Shown here in pieces: positions 1 to 10,739 of a stretch of 64,000 nucleotides of DNA (the first letter of the stretch is position 1; every line of letters begins with the position of its first letter). Source of the DNA: Epiperipatus broadwayi (Eukaryota > Onychophora > Udeonychophora > Euonychophora > Peripatidae); assembly GCA_028023455.1 (NCBI GenBank), contig JAQFVV010006448.1, positions 953,431 to 1,017,430 on the forward strand, written 5' to 3'. A program made the position numbers and the translations under genes. The notes under the pieces are model-generated. The model searched no databases. It saw only the letters and a program-made list of their open reading frames with translations, and was not told the origin of the DNA.

Positions 1-435
1 TCAAACTTTGCAGTAATAAAAAGTTTATGTAACCTCACTGTGTCCATATTAGAAAAGAGAACTTATATATTGCTGGTGTGGCTGACAGATAGTACCAAAT
101 GTGGAATATCTCAGAAATGTTGATAACTTAAATATTTGTGAAATATATTAATAGCATAATATATATAATTACCTGTTACTTATTATACCCCCAAGACAAA
201 CTTCTTATACTTAATGATGGTACAGATACCTCAATGTAAACCAACTACAACACTATAAACATCTTAAATAAACAATGTACATATAATTTTATAAATGTGT
301 ATACCTTAATTGTGAATATCTCACTAAAAATTATGATGAGATAGTATAATAAATTATTTTAAAAAACTATATTGGTAAAGTAATAGAAAGTAATAATCAA
401 TCACTATTGCTTGGACATTTTTTGGTTGTTCAATT

Positions 436-496
436 AAATCAGTAATATATATATATATATATATATATTACTGATTTATATTGAAAAAAAATAGAT

Positions 497-530
<34 letters not shown>

Positions 531-540
531 TCTATTTTTT
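436..540. repeat. Two adjacent TA-cored hairpins
   Basis: The first hairpin has arms AAATCAGTAA and TTACTGATTT around about 25 bp of (TA)n. The second has arms of A-rich AAAAAATAGA type and the complementary TCTATTTTTT around about 32 bp of (TA)n. Both are directly visible inverted repeats. The same design recurs at 12.3 kb and 20.8 kb. Confidence 0.85.
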
Positions 541-573
541 TAAATACTGTCATAAAGTAATTAATGGAATAGA

Positions 574-615
574 CTTCAATGTATAAAGTTGAAATTTTGT
601 CTTTATACATTGAAG
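574..615. repeat. Perfect 15-bp-arm hairpin
   Basis: CTTCAATGTATAAAG at 574-588 is repeated as its exact reverse complement at 601-615, with a 12-base loop. It is an isolated perfect hairpin with no poly-T tail, so it does not look like a terminator. Confidence 0.8.
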
Positions 616-1400
616 CATATTGTATTAATTATGAAGAACTGGTGAAACAAATTTATTATTATATCATATAGTAAAAAAAAAAACAGTTGTAATGCTTTTA
701 CCAAACTATTAAATATTTTATTATTAAAATAAATGTTAAGTAAACAAAGAAGGTGTTTAGAAAGAGAAATATTTATTGGTGAATTTTAAGTTAAGAAAGC
801 AAATAAAATCTTACTATAGCTATTTTAATGCACTCTGTATATTCTTATATATGAATGGTTGGCATGCTAAAAAAACTTAATGTATTAGTAATAACTTCAA
901 TTCATATAAAGTTAGTTCATTGAGTAGAGTAAGTATCTAGGTTATAAAAAATGTCAAAATTAGATTAATGTTACTAATTAGTAAAAATAAATAAAACTCT
1001 AAACTTCTTAATAGTTTTAATAAACTGAATTTATAATAAAAATAATAAAGTAGTTAGTATTTGTGACATGAATATTTTTATGTGAATGCCTAAGTCTTGT
1101 GTGGGAGAGTTTCGAATAGTTTTTTATCTGTGTTATCCACTATTTTTAAAAATATATGCTGTAAAACATTTCAATACATCTGTCTACTACATACATATTT
1201 AATTATTTTTAAATACAAGAATGCATGTGGTTGTGCAATTTAGTATAGTGTCATATAGATGTACTTGATAGCTAAAGGTTTCTGAATTTAAGTTTATTCT
1301 GCCTGTTAGAATCCTCAAATATTACGTGATCTTTCATGCAACAATTAGTTTACTAGAGTTCAAGTAGTCATGGCTACCTGTACAAACACAAATACCCACA

Positions 1401-1401
1401 T

Positions 1402-1466
<65 letters not shown>
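1401..1466. repeat. Compound (CA)n(TA)n microsatellite
   Basis: About 20 bp of CA dinucleotides pass directly into about 46 bp of TA dinucleotides. Confidence 0.95.
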
Positions 1467-1467
<1 letters not shown>

Positions 1468-4009
1468 TTCACTACAGAAAAAAAAAAGTTTTTTGAAATC
1501 AATTTTATAATTGTTTGTAAAATTAATGTATTTATCTTATAAAACATGTTGTTTTAATGATAAACATGCAACGGGATAATAATACTAATTAAACTAAATA
1601 AATAAATAACCTTACTATGTTTGTAAAGAAAAAATATATAATAAATTGAAGAAAAAAGTCTAAAATATTATTAATTAAAAAAATTAATTAAAAAAAAGTG
1701 CTATACTTTTATACAAAAAATGTAATATAAAAAATGTTAATAAATGTATTATATTATTATAATATTCATTTTATAAATATTAAACTACAGTAATTGTAAT
1801 TTATAAATTAAAAACTGAAGAAATGAATTTCTATTTAAATATGAAATTTAAAAATTAAAAGTTAAAAAAAAAATCTCATAAAATAAATTAGTATCCATAA
1901 TTCAGGCAATATTGAGAGTAAATTAAATGTGTTCTATTACACACTATTATATATTTATAAGTACGCTGCTTATATTTTATTTAATATATAATAAAAACCA
2001 AATCAAACTCTTACTAAGCAGCAAATGAAATTAGCACAAATATTTAAATCAAATTCAAAAGAAAGTTAGAAAAGAATATGTGCATTTAAATTATTTAAAC
2101 ATTATAGTTATGAAATATTTAATCTATATCATTTTTTCTGATATATAAAATATATTTTTATCATTTTTATCCCAAACATTATTGTTTTTCTTGTAGTGAG
2201 TGTATCATTAACATGTCTAAAATTAATAATTGACACTCCTATACATATTTATCTGAGAATTGCATTCATTATAAAAAAAATTATGAATTAAAAACCTATT
2301 TAAAAACATATAACTGCAACTACAAAAAGATATATGTTTATCACATTTCATAAGCAGTAAATGTTATGCAAAGCATTAACATCCAATATAAAATCTATTT
2401 TCTCCTTTAAATCTAATTATTTAAAAACAAAGTGTTTGATTAGAGATGCATTGAAATTCTGCTTGTATTTTTGATTTTGTCAAAACCATTTTTGTTTATT
2501 TTACCTGTAAAATAAACATAAAATCATATTGACTTTCTATGGATTTCATTGCAGATGCAATTTTCACAATTTATAACATATAATACAAACTAGAAAATAT
2601 TAAATGTTCCATAAAGCTAAAACATCATAAACATCAATAAATTTTAAAAAAAAATTATCACTATCATAGAAAAACAATAAGTAATTTCAACATTTATAAA
2701 GTTATTAATTTTAATTTTTTTCATAAATTATACATTTTTATATGTAAGTTTTAATATAAAAAGTTTACTTCCACTTTTAAATATTTTTTGCAAAATTTTG
2801 ATTAAATAATATATAAATTTACATACTAGTTATTATTAATATTTTTTTCTTTTTGCAAAAATAGGATTCTTTTATCTATTCAGCAGGATATAAGTACTAG
2901 ATAGAAAATATTCATTTAGGAGTCTTTTTTCCTTAACAAAATAAATATTTTTTATATAATAATATATCTTTAAATAAAATATAAAACTATTTGCATTTAC
3001 AATATAAAATAAAAAAAAAAAACATTTCCTATAATTAACAATCAGCTTTGGGAAATCCTATTATAAGGCAACTAACATTAATAAATTTGGTTTTGGAGAA
3101 CAACAATCAAATTATCCTTTGAGGTTCTTATTTCAATTATATCAGCTAGTTTGAATCAGGTGTTGCAAGTAAACTATATGGTGATACAATCAACTAAGAT
3201 AATCACATAATTACAAAAAGATGTAATTTTGATAAAAAAAAAATATTTATTGTTGATGCTTTAAATTAAATAAATGAGGACATTGGATTTATATTTAATG
3301 TAGAATGCAAAATTTTGGATAATAAGATTAACAAGCAGTGACATTATTTACAGCTTAATGCTAGTGGATATTAAAAATAAATTTTTCAAGTGTCTAACAT
3401 GCTGAGCATAAGTTCAACAATTACAATCAGATTCATAGCTCTAGTCATTAATTAATATTCTATCACAGAGGAGTTAAAATGTTATCTAGAAAATATATAT
3501 GAATTAAAAGTAATGTATAACAGAGTATGTTTGTCTTAAATTGACAATCGATTCCTGAACAGGAGAGTATCTTCATTATATTGAAATATTTAGATTTGCT
3601 TACAAATAAAAATAAATATTTGTGTTACAAAATGATTATAAAGCATATTAACATTAGGAATACTACATACCTACAATCTCATATACCAATAGCGTCAAAA
3701 CAAACAAATTCAAAGTTTTTTTAAAGTGCCAGTCACAGCTGGTGTGAATTTGAAGCTAACAAAAAATGAAAAAAAAAAAAATTTAACCAACTTGGTAAAA
3801 AATATTTAACTCAATGATAAATTATAAACAAATTAGAAGTTTTGATTAGAACATATTTTATATATAATTTCACGAATTGAATATAAATCTTCCAACAAAA
3901 TTTCAATACTGTCTTTAAATAACCTCTTATCCCAAATGGGCTTTTTCATAATACTAATGACAAAATAGGACAAATAAAAATTTTCCCAAACTATATACAC
4001 CATTCATGT

Positions 4010-4520
4010 AAGCCTATCTATTTACTTTCCTGCTCACCTTCCTATTGATGTATTTATCTATCTATCTACTTATTCATCTATCTTTCTATCTATTTTTATA
4101 AATTCACTTGTTAACATATTTATTCATTTCATCCATTCTATTATTTATCCATTCATCTCTCTATCTATTTATCTATTGTCATTTATTTACTTATCTATAT
4201 GTCATCAATCATTATCACATCATTGATTTACTTATCTTTCTAACAATCTATCTGCCATTCATTTACTTTATCTATCTGTTTGACTGACTATTGACAATCT
4301 ATCAATCAATCCATCCATCTGTAAACTATCTATTGAGCTATCAGTCCATCTGTCTAATATTTGTCTATCAACTTATATATTTATCCATTTATTATTATTT
4401 ATCTGCCTACTTAACTACATACACTACCAACTATCTATCTACTCATTTACATATCCACCTACCTATTCATACTTATCTATGCATTTATTGTATTATTATT
4501 ATGTGTACATATATCATCTA
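4010..4520. repeat. Degenerate (ATCT)n / (ATTT)n tetranucleotide array
   Basis: About 500 bp of interrupted TCTA/ATCT/ATTT units on the plus strand. The open frame at 4291-4521 is only a translation of this array (a Tyr/Leu/Ser/Ile/Thr-rich product) and is not a gene. A second array of the same type lies at 54.9-55.2 kb. Confidence 0.9.
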
Positions 4521-4610
4521 GAAAGCTATATATCTATCCATTATTGCATTCATATATTTTGAAATAATAGGAATACAAATGTGCATTTTTTCCCATTGCG
4601 ATTTATTGCA

Positions 4611-4720
4611 GTGACAAAGTATCAGACTCTGGAATGTAAGATCTTAGGATCAATTTCTGTTCTGTCACTTCTGGTGCTCAACATTTTTATAAATTTTCAG
4701 CAATGAAGTCATTTGATATA
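4611..4720 (+). mobile_element. tRNA-derived SINE remnant (copy 1)
   Basis: A tRNA-like head runs from GTGACA to TGTCAC, which pair as an acceptor stem. GGATCAATTTCTG is a degenerate RNA polymerase III B box. The tail reads CTGGTGCTCAA, then a TATAAA-containing stretch, then CAGCAATGAAGTCATTTGA. The same tail order (GTACTCAA, TATAAACTCATGAGCAATAAA, ACTATTTGA) occurs in the copy at 9.83-9.95 kb. Seeing two copies makes a SINE family more likely than a single tRNA pseudogene. The family name is not known to me. Confidence 0.55.
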
Positions 4721-5072
4721 TGTATATATATTTTTGAAAATTGTACAATTTTATTTCCAATAATTTTATTTTTGTTTTATTATTTATTTATTTTTGTTGT
4801 TAATGTTATACTACAATTTAAATAATCATGATAATGAATAAAACAGTGTTTTATTTAATTTAAACTTCTTTCACCTTTAGTAAAAATCCTTTAATTAAAG
4901 CATGTTAATTGCTTATTAAATGTGGATATATAAATATATGTATAATATGGTATAAAATTATGCAGAAGGGATAATTTTTTTCTCGAACTTTTCATTATTA
5001 ACTTTTATTTTTTATATAAAATATTGAATTTTCTTTTGTTCAAACCCAAGAATCAGCACTTGTATAATATGT

Positions 5073-5496
5073 TACTATCAATTTGATAACTTGAATTTTA
5101 CAGACATGTCAATGTCTTCAAATACAGCCTTACAAACCAGATACTGAGGTGAGCCATAAGCTTGAAACCAATTGATCTGTGGAAGAGGATTTTCCGATAG
5201 AGATTTTGAATTCTTTCTTTTTTGGCATTTATAATTCAAGCTAGTTTTGGAGCTAGTGGTAAGCTCCATTTAGTGAACATTTTAGAACAAGCATAAAAGC
5301 ATGTTACACAATTCATGTCTTGTTTTATTAATCATTATAAGCATACCATTGATGGCTTTTGCAATGTTACATTGCTTTGGCTATTAATATATGGTGAAAC
5401 TGAACTGAGTTTAGACATGTATAGCTATCTGGTTTGTAAAACTAAATTTGAAGACATTTACATGTCTGAAAAATTCAAGTTTTCAAATTGATAGTA
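5073..5496. repeat. 71-bp inverted repeat with 280-bp spacer
   Basis: The segment 5073-5143 (starting TACTATCAATTTGATAACTT) reappears in inverse orientation at 5426-5496 with a few mismatches. The spacer overlaps the first copy of the direct repeat at 5139-5280, so inverted and direct repeats are interleaved. The open frame at 5078-5269 on the minus strand falls entirely inside this repeat and has no recognisable homology. Confidence 0.8.
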
Positions 5497-5701
5497 ATGT
5501 ATTAAATAAGTAGTGATGCTTGGGTTTGAATTTTAGATCTAGTGTCTGAAATCCTAACTCCTTACTGAAGTGAGACATAAGCTCAAAACCAATTGGTCTG
5601 GGGATGAGGATTTTTTAGTAGAGATTTTGACTTCTTTCTCTTTCGACTCTTATAATTAAAGCTTAGTTTGGAGCTAGTAATAAGCTCCATCTACTGAACA
5701 T
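5139..5701. repeat. Direct repeat of about 140 bp (5139-5280 and 5562-5701)
   Basis: Both copies contain, in order, GAGCCATAAGCT or GAGACATAAGCT, AACCAATTG, TAGAGATTTTGA, GGAGCTAGT and AAGCTCCAT. They are offset by about 421 bp and clearly diverged. The 3' motif GAGCTAnTnnTAAGCTCCATCT also resembles the arms of the perfect inverted repeat at 24.46-24.67 kb, which suggests one dispersed element family. Confidence 0.75.
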
Positions 5702-5731
5702 ATATATATATATATATATACACACACATCA

Positions 5732-6711
5732 ATCAGATATATTTCGAAAATTTTATCCACTTAGTAGGCTTTCAACTATCCTTGTAGTCTTTGTCAACTA
5801 ACAATTTCTTGACCTTAAAATAACTAGAAATCAATGTATGCTGGATTACTGTATGACCATTAAACCAATATAAAAAGAGGTTATATTTCATATAAATCAA
5901 AAGTACCAATGTCACATGAAGTGGCAGGTTTGAAGTTTTTCTTATTTAGAAATAATAGTCTTTGCAAATATTTATTGGATAAAGGCAAAATATTGAAATA
6001 TATTCAAATGAAATTGCTAAATATTGGTTACAATTATAATCATATATATAATGTTCTTAAATATTTTAATATGAGATTTGAGAATAAAAATTTTAATAAT
6101 AATATTGATCCTCCTGCTAATCAAAAAATATTGATATCAATACCATACATTTTGAATGATCAAATACATTTTATAAGGAAGATTTATAAAGATATATATG
6201 ATATTGCATTCTACACACCTCCTACATTAAACAAATTAATAAATAATTTTAAAGATAAAACATCATTTATAAATAAAAAAATTGTATCATTTATAAATGG
6301 ATATGTAGGTGTGTTAATGTATATATAGGTGAATTGAGATGTATGTTGGAAAAAAAGAACTAAAAAGTACTTGCTGTTGTTAAAAAGAGTTCAGAAAATG
6401 AATCAAAATTTTAAGTAGATAATAATGTTTCAGCATCCATTTTTCATGACCATAATAATTAATGTATTTACGATTTTAACATCAATTACAACAATGTTAA
6501 AATATTGAAAATTGAAAAATAATAACAAAAAAAAAATAAAAGAAGCTATGCTAATATACAAATACTAACATGACTTAATTAACAGCTAGGCAGCAAACAT
6601 TAAGATCATGGAATTATGGAAAGGTTAGCCTTTCAAAGTGTTAGTTGACAAAGACTACAAGGATAGGTGAAAGCACTACTAAGTGGATAATTTTTTTTAA
6701 ATATATCTGAT
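5732..6711 (+). mobile_element. Penelope-like element remnant with inverted ends
   Basis: A 980-bp unit bounded by about 75-bp imperfect inverted repeats (5732-5808 and 6637-6711). The conserved core is ATCCACTTAGTAG followed by TTGTAGTCTTTGTCAACTAA. Between them lies a plus-strand frame that resembles the region just upstream of a PLE endonuclease. PLEs are known to carry pseudo-LTRs that can be inverted, which fits. (TA)n and (CA)n lie immediately outside the left end. The same core occurs at 24.3 kb and 50.84 kb. Confidence 0.55.
5909..6328 (+). pseudogene. PLE polyprotein fragment (linker before GIY-YIG)
   Basis: A 139-codon open frame rich in Ile, Asn, Lys and Tyr. Residues 36-46 (LLNIGYNYNHI), 75-80 (ISIPYI) and 98-108 (DIAFYTPPTLN) have the order expected in the segment between reverse transcriptase and GIY-YIG in Penelope-like elements. 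There the family usually has an IPY-type motif followed by a conserved AF or AM stretch. Independent support comes from inside this window. The frame leading into the GIY-YIG domain at 52.6 kb reads FTVGFRTPPNTNRIINN, matching DIAFYTPPTLNKLINN here. The frame stops before any GIY-YIG motif, and no RT catalytic motif is present upstream, so this is a truncated, non-functional piece. ATG 5909 is only the first in-frame Met. The family assignment is from motif memory, not from a search. Confidence 0.5.
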
Positions 6712-6789
6712 TACTGTATTTATAAATATTCAATTATATAATTACATATATTGCTTTGAAAAAGTACAGACATCAAATTATAATATATT

Positions 6790-6925
6790 TAAATACATGT
6801 ATTCTTTCTATACTAAATTACAGAATGAAATACAAATACTGGAGATGATTTATCTTTTTTACATGTATGTGGTCATGTGTATTGGGAGTTTGAAACTCTG
6901 AGTTTAAATCACTTATAATTAGACA

Positions 6926-6930
<5 letters not shown>
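6790..6930 (-). repeat. Dispersed repeat family X, minus-strand copy
   Basis: Read on the minus strand, this matches the 5' part of the repeat at 20.08-20.32 kb. Shared blocks are a TTCAAACTCC-like stretch, ACATGnnnnACATG, AAAAAGATAAATnATCT and ATATTTGTATTTCATTC-like sequence. It abuts the (TA)n tract at 6929. 'Family X' is my own label; other copies are at 20.1, 50.2, 50.5, 53.6 and 62.9 kb. Confidence 0.6.

Positions 6931-7016
<86 letters not shown>
6929..7016. repeat. (TA)n microsatellite, 88 bp
   Basis: Uninterrupted TA dinucleotides. The minus-strand open frame spanning it is an Ile-Tyr repeat translation and not a gene. Confidence 0.97.
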
Positions 7017-7019
<3 letters not shown>

Positions 7020-8207
7020 ACCAAGATCATATTGGTACATATAATAATTTTGTCTAAAAATTATTAAAGTAAAAATACAGTTCGTTAAAAGAAAATAGTA
7101 TGTAAAAGTTTAAAGAGGTTTTTATTGCAGTTTGTTTTTGAAATGTAAAATTACAAGTCAAAGAGTTTTTTTTCTATTATTAGTAGTTGAAATAAAAGTT
7201 ACAATTAATTGATCAGAAGGGGGAGATGGTTTGCTTTAGAAATGTCAAATTAACAAAAGTTGAATTTCAAATAAGTAAAAAAAAATATCTCTTTTGAGTT
7301 AAAAAAAGAAAAGGTAATCTATATTCAGTTTATTAGAATAAAATATACATGTGCATAAATGGTGAATTAACCCTTGTAGCAGATAGTATTTTATTGGCTG
7401 AGGTAGGTAAAAGTGTAAACTTTTAATTGGTCAAGTCACAAACTCAACTGTCAAAATATATCCAGCTTTTAATATTATATTCACTTTAGATTCATTTGTA
7501 AAAAGTATATTAATAATTTGTCAGGTTATGAAAATGAACAAAAGTTTTTTCAAAAATAAATTTTCATTTATAATTTAAAAATATGATAATGGCAACAAAT
7601 TTAAAACAAATATTACTGACCAACGAAATAGCTTTGATGATGTCAGTGGTCAATTTTACATTGCGTGGATAAGTAAATAATTTTGCTAAAGTCTTAACTA
7701 ATTTTATAAAATAATTTTATTTTTAGCATATTTTATCAAAATAATTTATAATATGTCAAAAAATACATCAAAATACTTTTAAAATGGTCTAAAACATTCG
7801 TTTATCATGTTCCAAATGAAAGAAAAGAAATCTTAGCTGTTCCGTTTTGAAGTGGCTTTCTTTGAAATTGATGGTTACAGCCAATCAAAATGAAGGACAT
7901 CCACCTTACTTCTTTTGTTATACTTTGATGTCAGGTTTATTGATTTTTTACTTGTAAAATAATTCAAGAGAGGGCAGCATCTTACGGAACTTTTTTTAAC
8001 CTTTGAAAAAAGTGCAAAATCTTTACCGTAGCATTAAAATAACAGAATTCAAGCAACTTGAAGTGGCTCAAGTCATCTTGTAAGGATCCTTAAAAAGGTT
8101 AATGATCTTGTTATTAAAATATATATGTGTGATTGTAAGCATAACCAAATGTGTGCATGTTAAAATGAAATAAATGAAAGTTACAAAAAAAAATTAAAAA
8201 CGCTCAG
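7017..8207. other. Unassigned AT-rich DNA
   Basis: No coding signal. It contains CCAAT-type words (for example ATTGG near 7,395 and 7,425 and CCAAT near 7,881) and purine-rich stretches, but nothing arranged as a convincing promoter. Confidence 0.6.
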
Positions 8208-8310
8208 CAATGGCTACTAAGTTAAAAATCTATAAAACAACAACTTTTGTGATGGCTATTAAGTTAAATAAAAAACAACAACAATAACTTTAATGGCTGC
8301 TAATTAACAT
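8208..8310 (+). repeat. Three-copy 42-bp minisatellite
   Basis: Units begin near 8208, 8251 and 8291 with (A/G)ATGGCTNCTAA or a close variant, followed by an A-rich and CAACAA-rich stretch. The period is 41-43 bp and the copies are diverged. Confidence 0.65.
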
Positions 8311-8850
8311 CCCCAACAACAGGATTTAAAGCTTATCTCGAGGAATACAATTAAATGCAAGGAAGGAATTTTGACAACAGACATAGCTGGAGGATATCAA
8401 AATGACAATACATCTTAATAATAAATAGTCCAGTTTTTCATCAGAGAATCAGTTGAGGTTGAGTTGAGATTGAGTTGAGTTGAGATAACAGTTGAGAAAG
8501 AGCGCAGTACAGTTCAGCAAGATCACATCAAATTAAATCAGTCAATCATTCAGTTGACAATGCAGTGTTAAAAACCTCAGAAGCATATGACTTTCTCTAG
8601 ACTGAGCCCAGTGAACATCCAACCTGCCTGGTAACAGATAATGTTTGCCTAACAACTTGAAATCCTCCATCAAGATTTAACTGTCTCCAAGAATAATGCC
8701 ACTGAATAATAAACCTCTAGAGGAAAGTGTCAAATTCAACCAGCTGAAAATATTCTCACTTGAAGCAGCCGCCAGGAAGAAAACAAAATCCTATTAAAAT
8801 AAAGTTCACAGCAAGAAGAAGTCCACGTTCTAAATTCTTAGGTAATAACA
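8311..8850. other. Island of higher complexity, function unknown
   Basis: Less AT-biased than its surroundings. At 8452-8484 it contains a GAGTT-type pentanucleotide array (TTGAG repeated with variation), and further on a mixed-sequence stretch to about 8840. No frame stays open and no family is recognised. It could be a 5' leader of an LTR element or an untranslated exon; neither can be shown here. Confidence 0.4.
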
Positions 8851-9622
8851 TTTTCTTATTCTCATTTCTAAAGTAGACATTGCATTAGTTTGAAGCCTCC
8901 AGAGTCAAATAATAATGAACTTTATAAGCATGCATAAATGAACTATTGATGTGTATGTTTTAAAATGTTGTCTGTGTTAATGCGTTAGGATATATTGATT
9001 TCATTGTATTTTAAATGTCAAATATTATTTAATTCTTTGTTATATTATATTCCTATTATATATGTATGATCCTGAAGTTATGATAAGCCCTTGTTCATTT
9101 AAATAAGTTATCATAAGTAAATTAAAAGTAGAATAATAAATGTTTAGTAAAATAAATTATCTTGAAACCTAAAGTTTAATTTTGTTGGTCAATTCTTTTA
9201 CCACTAATTGAAATAATTTGTTAGTGATTACAAGTAGTTGAGCTAGTCATGAGTGTATCTTAGGCATCACATTAGTGACCATTATTTAAAGCATGTTATT
9301 TATCCCCTGGGTAAGTAACTGGCACTTATGTTTTTACAAAACAAAAAAGTGCTTTGAATGTGGTGTTGAATTTAACAGACGAAAAGAAATATGTTTCCTT
9401 CAAATGTGGTCAGTCAGATATATTTTACATATATATCTGCTGGCTTGGATTCAGGTTCTCTCTGAGTACTCTCTTCTTTGCCTAAGAGGCCATGGTGGAG
9501 CAATACATAAATTGCAAGGAATAATATTGTATTATATTTTAGTCATATAATTTTGCTTTCATAAGATAATTTTATTTAAGGAGTAAAACGTTAATATATG
9601 GTTTGTTGACCAGAAGGGATTG

Positions 9623-9663
<41 letters not shown>

Positions 9664-9667
9664 ATAC

Positions 9668-9714
<47 letters not shown>

Positions 9715-9825
9715 TTTAGTTTCTGACTTTAAATGTATTCAAGATAATGACAAATATTAGTAAAGTTAATTTATATATATATATTAAAATCTTACTATAA
9801 GTATTTACTCATAAAAAGCATTCTT
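8851..9825. other. AT-rich DNA with two (TA)n tracts
   Basis: (TA)n runs at 9624-9658 and 9667-9712 are separated by 8 bases. The 85-codon frame at 9293-9550 contains a CxxC pair (KCFECGVEF) but no complete zinc finger, so I do not call it a gene. Confidence 0.6.
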
Positions 9826-9945
9826 TATCGTTTAGTACAATGGTAAAATCTCTTAAGTTCCTGGTTTAGATACCCATTCCAGCACTTTTTGTACTCAAAC
9901 TTCTTATAAACTCATGAGCAATAAAACTATTTGATTATTTATTTT
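9826..9945 (+). mobile_element. tRNA-derived SINE remnant (copy 2)
   Basis: TAGTACAATGG fits the polymerase III A box pattern (TRGYNNANNGG) and GGTTTAGATACCC sits where a B box is expected. The 3' tail GTACTCAA, TATAAACTCATGAGCAATAAA and ACTATTTGA aligns in order with the element at 4611-4720. After the tail comes a T/A-rich stretch. No intact cloverleaf can be drawn, so this is a decayed SINE and not a tRNA gene. Confidence 0.6.
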
Positions 9946-10658
9946 ATTTTAATAAAGTTTTATATCATTTCTATTACTCCACAATTGCAACATAAATAAC
10001 TATTCGTAAATCAACCATTCTGATTATGATGATACTAGATTGATATACATTTTTATAAAAGAAAAAAAATGCATGATAAATCTGATTTTAAAAATTTTAT
10101 TTAAGAAATATTTTAATTAAAGTTTTAAAAGAGAAATATAATATATTTACTTTAAAAAAATGAAAAGAATTATTTGTTTTGCAATTATTACAGGTATTCA
10201 AGATGTCTGCCTATGTATTTGATCTTAAGTGTATATCTGGGATAAAGGTGGAAGTATTATTAATTTATGTAAATGTGAAATTCCTATAAAACTCAGATTT
10301 TTTTTTCATTAATTGGATTGTAATAACTTAATTTATTAACTAATATTTGTAACTGAAATAAATGTAACTGTTCTAATTTTAAAAAATAATAATAATTGAA
10401 AGGTGCTGTCATCATGATGAAGGTTATAATATATGAATTACCTTTTCCTTGCCGAATGCATTTTTAAACTCTTGACAATACCTTTATCCTGAAGTCAGAC
10501 ATCTTAATGATATAAATAGTTGATTATATTTTAAGTTGGAACCTTAATATTCACATGTTGGAATAAATTCTATTGAGGCTGAAAAACTCCAACTGATGAA
10601 CAACGATTTTGTCTATGCTGCAGTATTAAATTCTTTACTCAATCTATTTTAGGTCCAA
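9946..10658. other. AT-rich DNA, nothing recognised
   Basis: No open frame, repeat structure or RNA gene is evident. Confidence 0.6.
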
Positions 10659-10739
10659 GTCAAGGTGGCCTAGTGATTAGCATAGCTGCCTTCCAAGCAG
10701 CTCACCCGGTTTCGCTTCCGAGTCAATGCTCGCTTTGAC
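10659..10739 (+). mobile_element. SINE head related to tRNA (UCC anticodon-like loop)
   Basis: GTCAAGG at the start can pair with CTTTGAC at the end as an acceptor stem. TGGCCTAGTGA fits the A box. GCTGC-CTTCCAA-GCAGC is a perfect 5-bp stem with a 7-base loop whose middle triplet is TCC, the position of a Gly anticodon. GGTTTCGCTTCCG lies in the B-box position but departs from GGTTCGANNCC. The segment is 81 nt with an irregular T arm, so a SINE head is more likely than a working tRNA. It shares the core TGG(C/T)C..AG.G....AGCA..(A/G)CTGCCTT with the minus-strand copy at 59.3 kb. Confidence 0.6.

Larger units (their letters stand above)
1..4009. other. AT-rich DNA without a recognisable gene
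   Basis: No reading frame of useful length and no protein motif is visible on either strand. The content is short A/T runs, small hairpins and dinucleotide arrays, listed separately where distinct. I see nothing else that I can name. Confidence 0.7.

Noticed and set aside
9293-9550. 85-codon frame with KCFECGVEF
   Set aside because: Only one CxxC pair and no matching His or Cys at zinc-finger spacing; composition is otherwise unremarkable and no neighbouring coding sequence exists.
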